Below, piece after piece: positions 17,079 through 24,465 of a stretch of DNA of 64,000 nt. This DNA is from Kaistella sp. SH40-3 (GTDB lineage Bacteria > Bacteroidota > Bacteroidia > Flavobacteriales > Weeksellaceae): contig NZ_JAQYUS010000001.1 in NCBI RefSeq assembly GCF_030686865.1, forward strand, positions 496,001 through 560,000, read 5' to 3'. The position numbers and the translations under genes were made by a program. Every line of letters starts with the position of its first letter. Within the stretch, counting starts at the first letter, position 1. The notes under the pieces are model-generated. The model worked only from the letters and a program-made list of their open reading frames with translations. It searched no databases and was not told the DNA's origin.

Positions 17079-18593
17079 ATGGCAACAAAAGCACTTTTCA
17101 ATACGGTGGTCAACTGGTTTATTAAACAAAGGATTGATCAAATTCAGAATTTTATGGACCACCCGATTGAAACCCAAAACGGAGTGCTCTTCTCCCAACT
17201 CTATTACGCAGAAAATACAGACTACGGCAAGATCCACGGTTTCAGTTCCATTTCGAGTTATGAAGATTTTACGAAGAATGTTCCCATCACTACTTACGAA
17301 GATTTTGAACCATATATAGAAAAAGCACGACAAGGTCAACGAGATGTTTTCTGGCCAGGATATGTGAAAAATTTTGCTAAATCTTCTGGAACAACTAATG
17401 CTAAAAGTAAATTTATTCCTATTACCGATGAAAGTTTAGAACTGTGCCATATGAAAGCGGGAAAAGATTTAGTATCAATTTATGCCAATAATCATCCTGA
17501 TAATCAACTCTTCATCAATAAAAATCTACGTTTAGGCGGAAGTGCTGATTTCTATGAAAACTTTAATACGAAGTTTGGCGATCTTTCTGCCATCTTAATT
17601 GACAACCTTCCTTTTTGGGTTGAAATCACGACAACACCAAGCAAAAAAGTTTCGCTGATGTCGGAGTGGGAATCTAAATTAAATGCAATTATTTCTGAAG
17701 TAACCAATGAAGAAGTCGGCAGTTTAACCGGCGTACCAAGTTGGATGATGGTTTTGTTACAAAGGATTTTAAAAGAAAAAGGTCACGAAAGTATCTCAGA
17801 GTTGTGGCCGAATTTAGAAGTCTTTTTTCATGGTGGGATAAGTTTTAAACCTTACCGTGAACAGTTTAAAAAGATCATCGGAAAAGATATTAATTATTAC
17901 GAAATTTATAACGCCTCTGAAGGTTTTTTTGGAATTCAGGACCAGCACGGAAGTGATGAGATGTTGCTCATGCTGGATTATGGAATTTTCTATGAATTTA
18001 TTCCAATGGATAAATTTAATCCTGATAAGTTAGAGGCAATTCCATTAGAAGAAGTTGAGATCGGTAAAAATTATGCAATGGTCATTACCACAAACAGTGG
18101 ACTTTGGCGCTATTTAATTGGGGATACTGTGCGCTTTACCTCTCTTCAACCTTTTAGAATTAAAGTCTCGGGGCGGACCAAACATTATATCAATGCATTT
18201 GGAGAAGAGCTGATGATTGATAATGTAGAAACCGCTTTGGCAAAAGCCTGTGAGGCAACTGAATCCTCCATTCTAGATTTTACTGGCGCGCCCGTTTTTA
18301 TGCAACAAGGTGAAAGTGGCGCTCACGAATGGATTTTTGAATTTACTCACGAACCAGGCGATTTAGAAAGGTTTGCCGAAGTTTTCGACAATCATTTAAA
18401 ATCAGTGAATAGCGATTATGAAGCAAAAAGGTATAATGACATCACTTTGAAAAAGCCGATCATTCACGTTGCAAAACCTCATCTTTTCTATAACTGGATG
18501 TCGGAACGAGGCAAACTCGGTGGTCAGAATAAAGTCCCAAGACTCAGCAATGACCGTGAATTTATCGAGCCATTATTAGAGATGAACCAATAA
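17079..18593 (+). CDS. GH3-family acyl-adenylating amido synthetase-like protein
   Basis: This 504-residue protein carries the three ATP/AMP motifs of the GH3 family of adenylate-forming enzymes: S102-S-G-T-T106 followed by AKSKF (motif I), Y277-N-A-S-E-G282 (motif II) and L342-W-R-Y-L-I-G-D349 (motif III). Plant GH3 enzymes conjugate amino acids to indole-acetate, jasmonate or benzoates. Bacterial homologues are widespread in Bacteroidota and their substrates are mostly unknown. Length is close to that of bacterial members. The gene is a single-gene unit between two terminators. The acyl substrate and amino acid cannot be predicted from sequence by eye, so only the reaction class is claimed. 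Confidence 0.9.
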   Translation: MATKALFNTVVNWFIKQRIDQIQNFMDHPIETQNGVLFSQLYYAENTDYGKIHGFSSISSYEDFTKNVPITTYEDFEPYIEKARQGQRDVFWPGYVKNFAKSSGTTNAKSKFIPITDESLELCHMKAGKDLVSIYANNHPDNQLFINKNLRLGGSADFYENFNTKFGDLSAILIDNLPFWVEITTTPSKKVSLMSEWESKLNAIISEVTNEEVGSLTGVPSWMMVLLQRILKEKGHESISELWPNLEVFFHGGISFKPYREQFKKIIGKDINYYEIYNASEGFFGIQDQHGSDEMLLMLDYGIFYEFIPMDKFNPDKLEAIPLEEVEIGKNYAMVITTNSGLWRYLIGDTVRFTSLQPFRIKVSGRTKHYINAFGEELMIDNVETALAKACEATESSILDFTGAPVFMQQGESGAHEWIFEFTHEPGDLERFAEVFDNHLKSVNSDYEAKRYNDITLKKPIIHVAKPHLFYNWMSERGKLGGQNKVPRLSNDREFIEPLLEMNQ

Positions 18594-18617
18594 AAAATCT
18601 GCTGAATTACAGCAGAT
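18592..18617. terminator. Terminator between convergent genes
   Basis: ATCTGCTG (18597-18604) and CAGCAGAT (18610-18617) form an eight-pair stem with a five-base loop. Read on the minus strand it is followed by TTTTTTA, so it best serves the minus-strand lipoprotein gene ending at 18624; it may also serve the GH3 gene. Confidence 0.75.
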
Positions 18618-18623
18618 GGTTAT

Positions 18624-18968
18624 CTATTTTTTCTCGAGATCTTCTTTTATTTTTTCGGCACCTTTTTCTACTTTTTCAGCACCTTTAGCGGCGGCGGCTT
18701 TTACGTCTTTGCCCGCTTTCTTAAACTGAGTTCGTCCATCGGTCGCGTACTGATCAAGCTTTTCTCCGGCATCATTCAGTTTTTGTTTTGCCTGATCAAC
18801 GGTCTCATTAATTTGCACAGAATCCAAAGTGGTAGAATGTTCTTTTTCTATGGTGGTCGTGGTTACCGTTCCATCTGGATTTTCTACGGTTTCAATCTTG
18901 ACTTCTGACTTTTTGCAACTCATTAACCCTAAGGAAATTGCGCTTGCTATTAAGAAATACTTTTTCAT
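18624..18968 (-). CDS. Small lipoprotein with amphipathic Lys/Ala/Glu repeats
   Basis: This 114-residue protein starts with a lipoprotein signal peptide (MKKYFLIASAISLGLMSC, lipidated Cys at 18). The mature part begins with a Thr/Glu-rich stretch and continues into an alanine-, lysine- and glutamate-rich region (about 55-114) with approximate 11-residue periodicity, such as KGAEKVEKGAEKIKEDLEKK. This looks like an amphipathic helix resembling LEA or apolipoprotein-like repeats. No enzymatic motif is present. It probably sits in the envelope. It has its own -7 box and a terminator, so it is a monocistronic unit. Function is unknown. Confidence 0.8.
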   Translation of the reverse strand: MKKYFLIASAISLGLMSCKKSEVKIETVENPDGTVTTTTIEKEHSTTLDSVQINETVDQAKQKLNDAGEKLDQYATDGRTQFKKAGKDVKAAAAKGAEKVEKGAEKIKEDLEKK

Positions 18969-18990
18969 GTTATTAATGTTTAAATGAATT

Positions 18991-18998
18991 CAAATTTA
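18991..18998 (-). promoter_or_regulatory. -7 promoter box for the small lipoprotein gene
   Basis: On the minus strand the sequence is TAAATTTG, matching TAnnTTTG, 22 bases before the ATG at 18968. Confidence 0.5.
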
Positions 18999-19006
18999 AA
19001 TAAAAT

Positions 19007-19381
19007 TTACGGAGTAACCGTCGATTCAGGAATTGTTGCCTGTGATTTTTCTTTGGCTTTATTAATTTCTGCTTCCTTCTTCTTTTGGGATTCCGCTGTT
19101 TTTTTCTCTAACTCCAGTTTTTCGTCTGTGGCTTTTTTGAGCAATCTTTCTTCTTCATTCTTCAATTTTATTTGTCTTAAAGAATCCTGAAATTTACGAG
19201 AAGACATTTTAATTTTGGCAGCGATATCAACGCTTGTTGCACCTTGAGAAAAGGAGTCGATTGCAATGGTATCATACGGAGGAACAGAGGATTTTTCTTC
19301 AACAATAATCCGTTTTTTTGCGGATTCCTTTCCACAGGAAATAAGGAAAAAAAGAATTGAAATTGTAATTATATTTTTCAT
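19007..19381 (-). CDS. Small coiled-coil lipoprotein
   Basis: This 124-residue protein has a lipoprotein signal ending in LISC (Cys at residue 16). A short linker precedes a long charged helix (about residues 60-115), rich in Lys, Glu and Arg and probably coiled-coil, and a short Pro/Thr tail. Its start lies only two bases after the end of the upstream EEP-family gene, so it is the last member of the mutL-rhomboid-EEP operon. No family was recognised and no function is offered; envelope location is inferred from the lipobox. Confidence 0.75.
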   Translation of the reverse strand: MKNIITISILFFLISCGKESAKKRIIVEEKSSVPPYDTIAIDSFSQGATSVDIAAKIKMSSRKFQDSLRQIKLKNEEERLLKKATDEKLELEKKTAESQKKKEAEINKAKEKSQATIPESTVTP

Positions 19382-19383
19382 TT

Positions 19384-20361
19384 TTAATCAACTTTAAATT
19401 CAGCAATTACAGGAAAATGATCTGATAATTTCACCGACCGATCTACTCGATAACTGATGGGTTTTATCTCCTTCGATGTAAAGATATAATCAATTCTGAT
19501 CGGAAATTTATAGTCATGAAAACTGGTAGCACTTCCGCGCCCAACTTCTACGAAAGCATCAGTTAAACCTTTACCCAGCTCATAATACTCGTAAGAATTA
19601 GGAACAGAATTAAAATCGCCTGCAAGAATAACCGGATATGGCGAATGATCGATTGCTTTTCGAATATCGACAATTTCTTTCTGATGGATTTTAAAAGTCG
19701 GTACTAACTTTTTTATAATATCTTTTACTTTGGTTTTATTTTCCTGCAAATCTTCAACCGGCTTTACCATTTGTTTATCGAAGGAAAATGGATTCAAATA
19801 CACATTAACAATTCTAATTATTTTACCCTCAAATTTAATGTCGGCATAGAAAGCGTTTCCATTACTGAAGGTGGCTAATTTTTCTTGTTTAATGACTTCT
19901 GTCTTCGAATTGAGAGCGACTATTTGTAAATCACTAATTCTGTGCTTGTAGCCTGGAACTTCAAAACCTCTTCGAGCCTCTTGTGTCAAGATAATATCAG
20001 CATCAGTTTTTTTCAGGTAATCATCTATTTCATCCTTTCCGAAACTACAGAATTTCACATTCATCGTAACTACCTTCAGATTCGGTTTTTCAGAACTTTT
20101 GCTACTCCAGTTAACCCATCTTCGAATAGGCATCATCATCATTAATGTAACTGCGAGGAAAAATAATGCCCGCTTCTTCCACAGAATAATCCAGAAAAAG
20201 CAGAGCATAACATTTAAAACCATAAGCATCGGAAATGCCAAAGAAAGTAGATTTAAATACGGAAATACTGCGGGAGAAACGTAATCATTCAACACTGTTC
20301 CGCTGAGCAAAACAATGATGAAAAGATGAATAAGAATTAAACCAAACCTGAAAATTTTCAC
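19384..20361 (-). CDS. Membrane-anchored endonuclease/exonuclease/phosphatase (EEP) family protein
   Basis: This 325-residue protein begins with about three membrane helices (residues 1-85) and then an EEP-superfamily hydrolase domain. The fold's signature residues are visible: VVTMNVKFCSFG (metal Asn), DIILTQEARRG (metal Glu), LAGDFNSVPNS (catalytic Asp and Asn), RIDYIFTS and the terminal LSDHFPVIAEF (catalytic Asp-His). Family members cleave phosphodiesters in DNA, phospholipids or phosphoinositides, and the membrane anchor suggests an extracytoplasmic or lipid-linked substrate. The exact substrate is unknown. It is in an operon with a rhomboid protease gene (12-base gap) and mutL. Confidence 0.88.
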   Translation of the reverse strand: MKIFRFGLILIHLFIIVLLSGTVLNDYVSPAVFPYLNLLSLAFPMLMVLNVMLCFFWIILWKKRALFFLAVTLMMMMPIRRWVNWSSKSSEKPNLKVVTMNVKFCSFGKDEIDDYLKKTDADIILTQEARRGFEVPGYKHRISDLQIVALNSKTEVIKQEKLATFSNGNAFYADIKFEGKIIRIVNVYLNPFSFDKQMVKPVEDLQENKTKVKDIIKKLVPTFKIHQKEIVDIRKAIDHSPYPVILAGDFNSVPNSYEYYELGKGLTDAFVEVGRGSATSFHDYKFPIRIDYIFTSKEIKPISYRVDRSVKLSDHFPVIAEFKVD

Positions 20362-20373
20362 AATTCGAATTTT

Positions 20374-21105
20374 CTAATTGATTCTATATTGGTTCCTTTT
20401 CCAATATTTTGCTAAGCCGAAACCTACAACTGCACCACCCACGTGAGCAAGGTGAGCAATACCACCCACGTTTCCTGTAACTCCCAAAAATATAGAACCA
20501 ATCACTATAACTGGTAAAACATATTTTACTTTTACAGGAATTGGAATAAACATAATTCCTATTTCAGCATTTGGATATAAGGTCGCAAACGCAGCAATTA
20601 CGCCGAAGATTGCGCCTGATGCGCCAACCATAGGAACCAAAATAATCGATTTTAGATTTTCAACCAATTCTCGCTGGCTACTGATTGCCGCAGGACTTCC
20701 TGTAAAAGAAACATTCTCTCCAGCCAAATATCCATTTAAATTAAATCCGAAACTTTCTAAACTTGATTGTATCTGCTGAACCTCAATGAAATTCCATAAA
20801 TTGAAAAGAAAAAAAGCCCCAAGTCCACTCACAAAATAAAGGATGATGTATTTTCTATCACCCAACGTTCTCTCTAATACAGGACCAAAACTATAGAGCG
20901 TAAACATATTAAATAGAATATGCATTAAACTACCATGCATAAACATGTGAGTAATGATTTGCCAAGATCTAAAAAAAGGAGAAAAAGGATAAAATGCTGA
21001 GAACTTCATGTACAACTCTTGGTTGTTGAGCAAATAGAAAAGTACAAAAACAACAACATTGATGATGATGATATTTCGGGTAATCGGTGTAATATTCTGA
21101 AACAT
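20374..21105 (-). CDS. Rhomboid-family intramembrane serine protease
   Basis: This 243-residue polytopic membrane protein has the rhomboid catalytic dyad: Ser163 in GASGAIFG and His221 in AHLAHVGGAVVG. HMFMHGSLMHILFNM at about residues 53-67 is the usual second helix with conserved His and Asn, and LERTLG follows. Rhomboids cut within or near membrane helices of their substrates. Six helices are predicted. An unusual hydrophilic stretch at about 108-150 separates helices 3 and 4. It lies five bases after mutL and 12 before the EEP gene, so the three are probably co-transcribed. The substrate is unknown. Confidence 0.93.
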   Translation of the reverse strand: MFQNITPITRNIIIINVVVFVLFYLLNNQELYMKFSAFYPFSPFFRSWQIITHMFMHGSLMHILFNMFTLYSFGPVLERTLGDRKYIILYFVSGLGAFFLFNLWNFIEVQQIQSSLESFGFNLNGYLAGENVSFTGSPAAISSQRELVENLKSIILVPMVGASGAIFGVIAAFATLYPNAEIGIMFIPIPVKVKYVLPVIVIGSIFLGVTGNVGGIAHLAHVGGAVVGFGLAKYWKRNQYRIN

Positions 21106-21110
21106 ATTCT

Positions 21111-22871
21111 TTAAAATTTATTTTTTAAGTCATCTAAAGGAATTTCGATAAAACATCTTTTCCCCGACGGTAAATATTCTGGAAAACCCAATAAAGTAAA
21201 ATCCTTAATCACCTGCTCCGCCTCCATTTTATAGAGAAAATCAAAACGGGATTTGCTGTGGATCTTATTCCATTGGTTATTATAAAAATCAAGAAACTCT
21301 TCTTCAGTCCTGTATTCTAAAATCTCAAAAAGATTTTCCAGAAATTTCATGACTTGGGTTTCTTTTAAACCTTGCGGAACTGCATCAATTCTCAACACAT
21401 TATCATTCGCGATAATCATTTCAAAACCAAGTTCGGGCAAGTATTTTTTAATAGAACGAAACTTATTTTTCTCTGTTTCATTCATGTGATATTCGAGCGA
21501 AAAAAGAAGCGTGTGTTTTTCATTGCTGCGTTTTTTCTTCGCGTTTCTTTCGCTTACAATTAGGCGCTGCATTCTGCCCAAATCCAGCATTAATGTTTTT
21601 CCGTTCTTGTTGAAAAGCCAATATCCATTTGGAAGACGCATTAAATCCTCATCAAAATCTTCATCTTCAAAAAGGTTTATTTTGGAAGGTTCAGCTTGAA
21701 TATTTTGCTGATACATTTCGGTCATCGCCACCTTTTCTCCAGCCGAAACGGTTTCTTCTCGGAACGGATTATAATCGCGGTCTACTACAATCTCCGGTAC
21801 TTTAAAACTGCCGCTGGTACTTTTCTGATTCAAAAAAGCGTCCATTCCAGAATCGCGGTCGAAATCTAAACTCGGAGAAACATTGTAAATTCCTAAAGAC
21901 CTTTTAATCGTGGATCGAACCAATGCGAAAATTAAGTTTTCATCTTCGAATTTAACTTCGGTTTTTTGAGGGTGAATATTTACATCAATTTTTTCGGCAT
22001 CTAATTCTAAAAACAGAAAGAAAGTCGGAATATATCCTGGTAAAAGCAATCCTTCAAAAGCTTCCTGCACCGCCTTATTGAAATAGGGACTTCTAAAGAA
22101 TCTTCCGTTCACAAAGAAAAACTGTTCGCCTCTTGTTTTTTTCGCACCTTCTGGTTTGGCTACGAATCCATTGAGTTGAATCCAACCTAAATCCTCTTTA
22201 ATTGGAATTAAAAGTGGTTGTAATTTTCTTCCAAAAATATCTACAATCCTTTGTAAGATACTGGCTTTTCGCAGTCTGAAAATAATATCATCATTGTGAA
22301 AAAGTTCGAACTCCACATTTTCATGCGCCAACGCAACTCGTTGAAATTCATCGATAATATGACGAAATTCTATGTTGTTATTTTTTAAAAATTTTCTTCT
22401 GGCCGGAACGTTATAGAATAAATTCTTTACCGAAAAGTTAGAACCTTCCGCCGTTTGAATTGGTTCCTGAAATTGAAATCCGCCACCTTCAATATAAATA
22501 TTAGTGCCAATTTTCGCATCGTGCGTTTTGGTTTTCAATTCTACTTCTGCCACGGCTGCGATGGAAGCCAAAGCTTCACCACGAAATCCTTTGGTCGAAA
22601 TTTTAAAAATATCTTCCGTTGTACTAATCTTTGACGTAGCGTGACGTTCGAAGGCGAATCTTGCGTCCGTTTCACTCATGCCGCTTCCGTTGTCAACCAC
22701 CTGAATTAAGTTGCGTCCAGCATCCCGAATTATCAGCTCAATTTTCGTCGCACCAGCATCGATGGAATTTTCTACCAATTCTTTCACAATAGAGGCAGGG
22801 CGCTGCACCACTTCACCGGCGGCGATTTGGTTGGCAACATGATCTGGCAAAAGTTTTATAATGTCTGACAT
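21111..22871 (-). CDS. mutL: DNA mismatch repair protein MutL
   Basis: This 586-residue protein has a standard N-terminal GHKL ATPase domain: VKELVENSIDAGA, VVDNGSGM, STKGFRGEALASIAAV and the IHPQKTEVKF segment. MutL links MutS recognition of mispairs to strand incision. The C-terminal domain is diverged. Where organisms without MutH usually show DQHA(x)2E(x)4E, this protein has LMLDLGRMQRLIVSER, and the final Cys-Pro-His-Gly-Arg-Pro box is replaced by LPSGKRCFIEIPL. The nuclease metal site is therefore not recognisable by eye. The ATG at 22871 gives a normal N-terminus (SDIIKLLPDHVANQIAAGEV). It heads the mutL-rhomboid-EEP-lipoprotein operon. Confidence 0.95.
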   Translation of the reverse strand: MSDIIKLLPDHVANQIAAGEVVQRPASIVKELVENSIDAGATKIELIIRDAGRNLIQVVDNGSGMSETDARFAFERHATSKISTTEDIFKISTKGFRGEALASIAAVAEVELKTKTHDAKIGTNIYIEGGGFQFQEPIQTAEGSNFSVKNLFYNVPARRKFLKNNNIEFRHIIDEFQRVALAHENVEFELFHNDDIIFRLRKASILQRIVDIFGRKLQPLLIPIKEDLGWIQLNGFVAKPEGAKKTRGEQFFFVNGRFFRSPYFNKAVQEAFEGLLLPGYIPTFFLFLELDAEKIDVNIHPQKTEVKFEDENLIFALVRSTIKRSLGIYNVSPSLDFDRDSGMDAFLNQKSTSGSFKVPEIVVDRDYNPFREETVSAGEKVAMTEMYQQNIQAEPSKINLFEDEDFDEDLMRLPNGYWLFNKNGKTLMLDLGRMQRLIVSERNAKKKRSNEKHTLLFSLEYHMNETEKNKFRSIKKYLPELGFEMIIANDNVLRIDAVPQGLKETQVMKFLENLFEILEYRTEEEFLDFYNNQWNKIHSKSRFDFLYKMEAEQVIKDFTLLGFPEYLPSGKRCFIEIPLDDLKNKF

Positions 22872-22907
22872 TTAAATAATATAGTCAAATAAAGGGTTTT
22901 AAAGCAA

Positions 22908-23627
22908 TTATTGGTATTTAATTGCGTCGATTTTGGAAGTTACTTTTTTCAAGACTTTTTCACAAATATTTCGTTGATCAGCAAGATGATTGAGGCTAAA
23001 TTCTCTCTTTTTACGTACGACCATAAAATGATAATCTTCTACTTCCCAAATACCATACTTTTCAAAAAACACTAATTCTAAATCATGTTTTTCAAAATGT
23101 TGCAACAGCGGAAATAAGTGAACTTCCTGATCGATGACCTGCAAACTTTCCGGATGGTTAATTCTCGCGTACCCAATGTATTGAGGGTTTGGGATATTAA
23201 TAGCGATTACTGTTCTGTCTGAACAAATTTGCGCTAGATTTTCAAATAATGCATCGTGTTGATCTAACGGAATATGTTCAATAACATCCATTAAAGTAAT
23301 AAAATCAAAATCTGAATTTTCAGGTTGGTATGATACGACGTCTGCAACTTCCAACTGAATATTCTCTTTCGATTTCAATTCATTTTGAGCAATTGCGACA
23401 CTTTTTTCACTTAAATCTACGGCTTCAATTAAACCAGTAGAAATTTGTTTTGAGAGTAACTTTGTGAAAATGCCTACGCCACAACCTAATTCCAGAATTC
23501 TTGAATTTGATTTTAAGCCTAATTTAGTAAGTCTTTTATATAAAGAAATCAAACGTTCATTGGCGCCGGTCTTGACTTGTTTCGTCGAAAATTCATCGTA
23601 AAAATCAGCAATGTCGTCTTTTTTCAT
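22908..23627 (-). CDS. Class I SAM-dependent methyltransferase
   Basis: This 239-residue protein contains the class I methyltransferase glycine-rich motif LELGCGVG (about residues 45-52), followed by IEAVDLSEKSV and the DFITLMDVIEHIP segment, as in UbiG/COQ5-like enzymes. The substrate is not evident. It stands alone between mutL and the TPR-like gene, with a terminator for the upstream gene just ahead of it. No clear TAnnTTTG box was seen in the 37 bases between that terminator and the ATG; its promoter remains undefined. Confidence 0.85.
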   Translation of the reverse strand: MKKDDIADFYDEFSTKQVKTGANERLISLYKRLTKLGLKSNSRILELGCGVGIFTKLLSKQISTGLIEAVDLSEKSVAIAQNELKSKENIQLEVADVVSYQPENSDFDFITLMDVIEHIPLDQHDALFENLAQICSDRTVIAINIPNPQYIGYARINHPESLQVIDQEVHLFPLLQHFEKHDLELVFFEKYGIWEVEDYHFMVVRKKREFSLNHLADQRNICEKVLKKVTSKIDAIKYQ

Positions 23628-23664
23628 GCCGTAAAATTAGTGAAATTATTCTTTGCCTCAAATG

Positions 23665-23697
23665 AAAATAACCTCCAGAAATCCCGGAGGTTATTTT
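23665..23697 (-). terminator. Terminator of the TPR-like gene
   Basis: AAAATAACCTCC (23665-23676) and GGAGGTTATTTT (23686-23697) form a 12-pair stem with a nine-base loop. On the minus strand it begins 15 bases after the stop of the gene at 23713-24354 and ends in a T run. Confidence 0.85.
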
Positions 23698-23712
23698 ATA
23701 AAATTGGCGCGC

Positions 23713-24354
23713 TTAAGGTTTGTTCGTCAAAAAATAGTCGACTTCACCTTTCCCCCAATTAGGATGTAACGCTGTTTTCGGTTGGTATGCTGCAAACTGA
23801 TCTTTTGCTTTTTGAAATAACTCCAATCCTTTAGCTTTGCTACCGCCATATTGCTCTGGAGTATAATAAACATCTTCGGCTTTGAGTAAAGTAATTCTCG
23901 GATTTTCGGGATCTAATTTTGCCGCTTTAGAAAGCGCGTCTGCACCCAACATTCCTTCGCTCATAAATCTGGCTTGTGGATCGACCATCATTTTTAAACC
24001 GTGAATCATTTTTTGCAGAATTAAAACTTCAGCGTTGTCTTTGCTTAATTCAGCGGCTTTATCCAAATAAGTTTGGGCTTCTGCAGCAATAGCATCCAAG
24101 TCAGAAACTTGTCCGGTTCGCATTAAACTTCTGCCTTTTTCAATGGAGGTATGTGCGGCGTAATAGTACGGAAGCCATTGTGTTTTTTCTTTATCACCGA
24201 TTCTTATGAAATCATTTGACAGCGCCGTGAAATCTTCCTGAGTTTTTAACTGTTCCATTTTTGCGATTTTTTCTGTCATTACTTTTTCAAAAGTAGTTTG
24301 GGCGAAGATGCTCACTGTTGCTAATAAAAGCATTGTTAAAAATAATTTTTTCAT
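23713..24354 (-). CDS. Secreted TPR-like protein adjacent to a TonB-dependent receptor
   Basis: Starting at the ATG at 24354 gives a 213-residue protein with a clean signal peptide (MKKLFLTMLLLATVSIFAQ). An upstream in-frame ATG at 24396 would place its start inside the promoter box at 24394-24401 and bury the signal peptide, so it was not used. The mature protein is helical, with alternating Ala/Leu/Lys spacing that suggests two or three tetratricopeptide-like repeats (YLDKAAELSKDNAEVL, ADALSKAAKLDPENPRI). Such proteins often accompany TonB-dependent receptors in Flavobacteriia, and a receptor gene lies immediately upstream. No enzyme motif is present. Confidence 0.82.
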   Translation of the reverse strand: MKKLFLTMLLLATVSIFAQTTFEKVMTEKIAKMEQLKTQEDFTALSNDFIRIGDKEKTQWLPYYYAAHTSIEKGRSLMRTGQVSDLDAIAAEAQTYLDKAAELSKDNAEVLILQKMIHGLKMMVDPQARFMSEGMLGADALSKAAKLDPENPRITLLKAEDVYYTPEQYGGSKAKGLELFQKAKDQFAAYQPKTALHPNWGKGEVDYFLTNKP

Positions 24355-24393
24355 GATATTAAATTTTTGAGTTGGTATTCTAATTTGATGATT

Positions 24394-24401
24394 CAAAGGT
24401 A
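24394..24401 (-). promoter_or_regulatory. -7 promoter box for the TPR-like gene
   Basis: On the minus strand TACCTTTG fits TAnnTTTG, 39 bases before the ATG at 24354. Its position supports that start over the ATG at 24396. Confidence 0.5.
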
Positions 24402-24465
24402 ATTCTGAATTAAACGGAATGAAATTTTTTCTTACTGAAAGGTTAATTCCATTTTCCGAACCGTA

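Noticed and set aside
16989-17339. 116-codon antisense frame covering the 5' end of the GH3 gene
   Set aside because: It overlaps the terminator and promoter between two well-supported genes and has no protein features.
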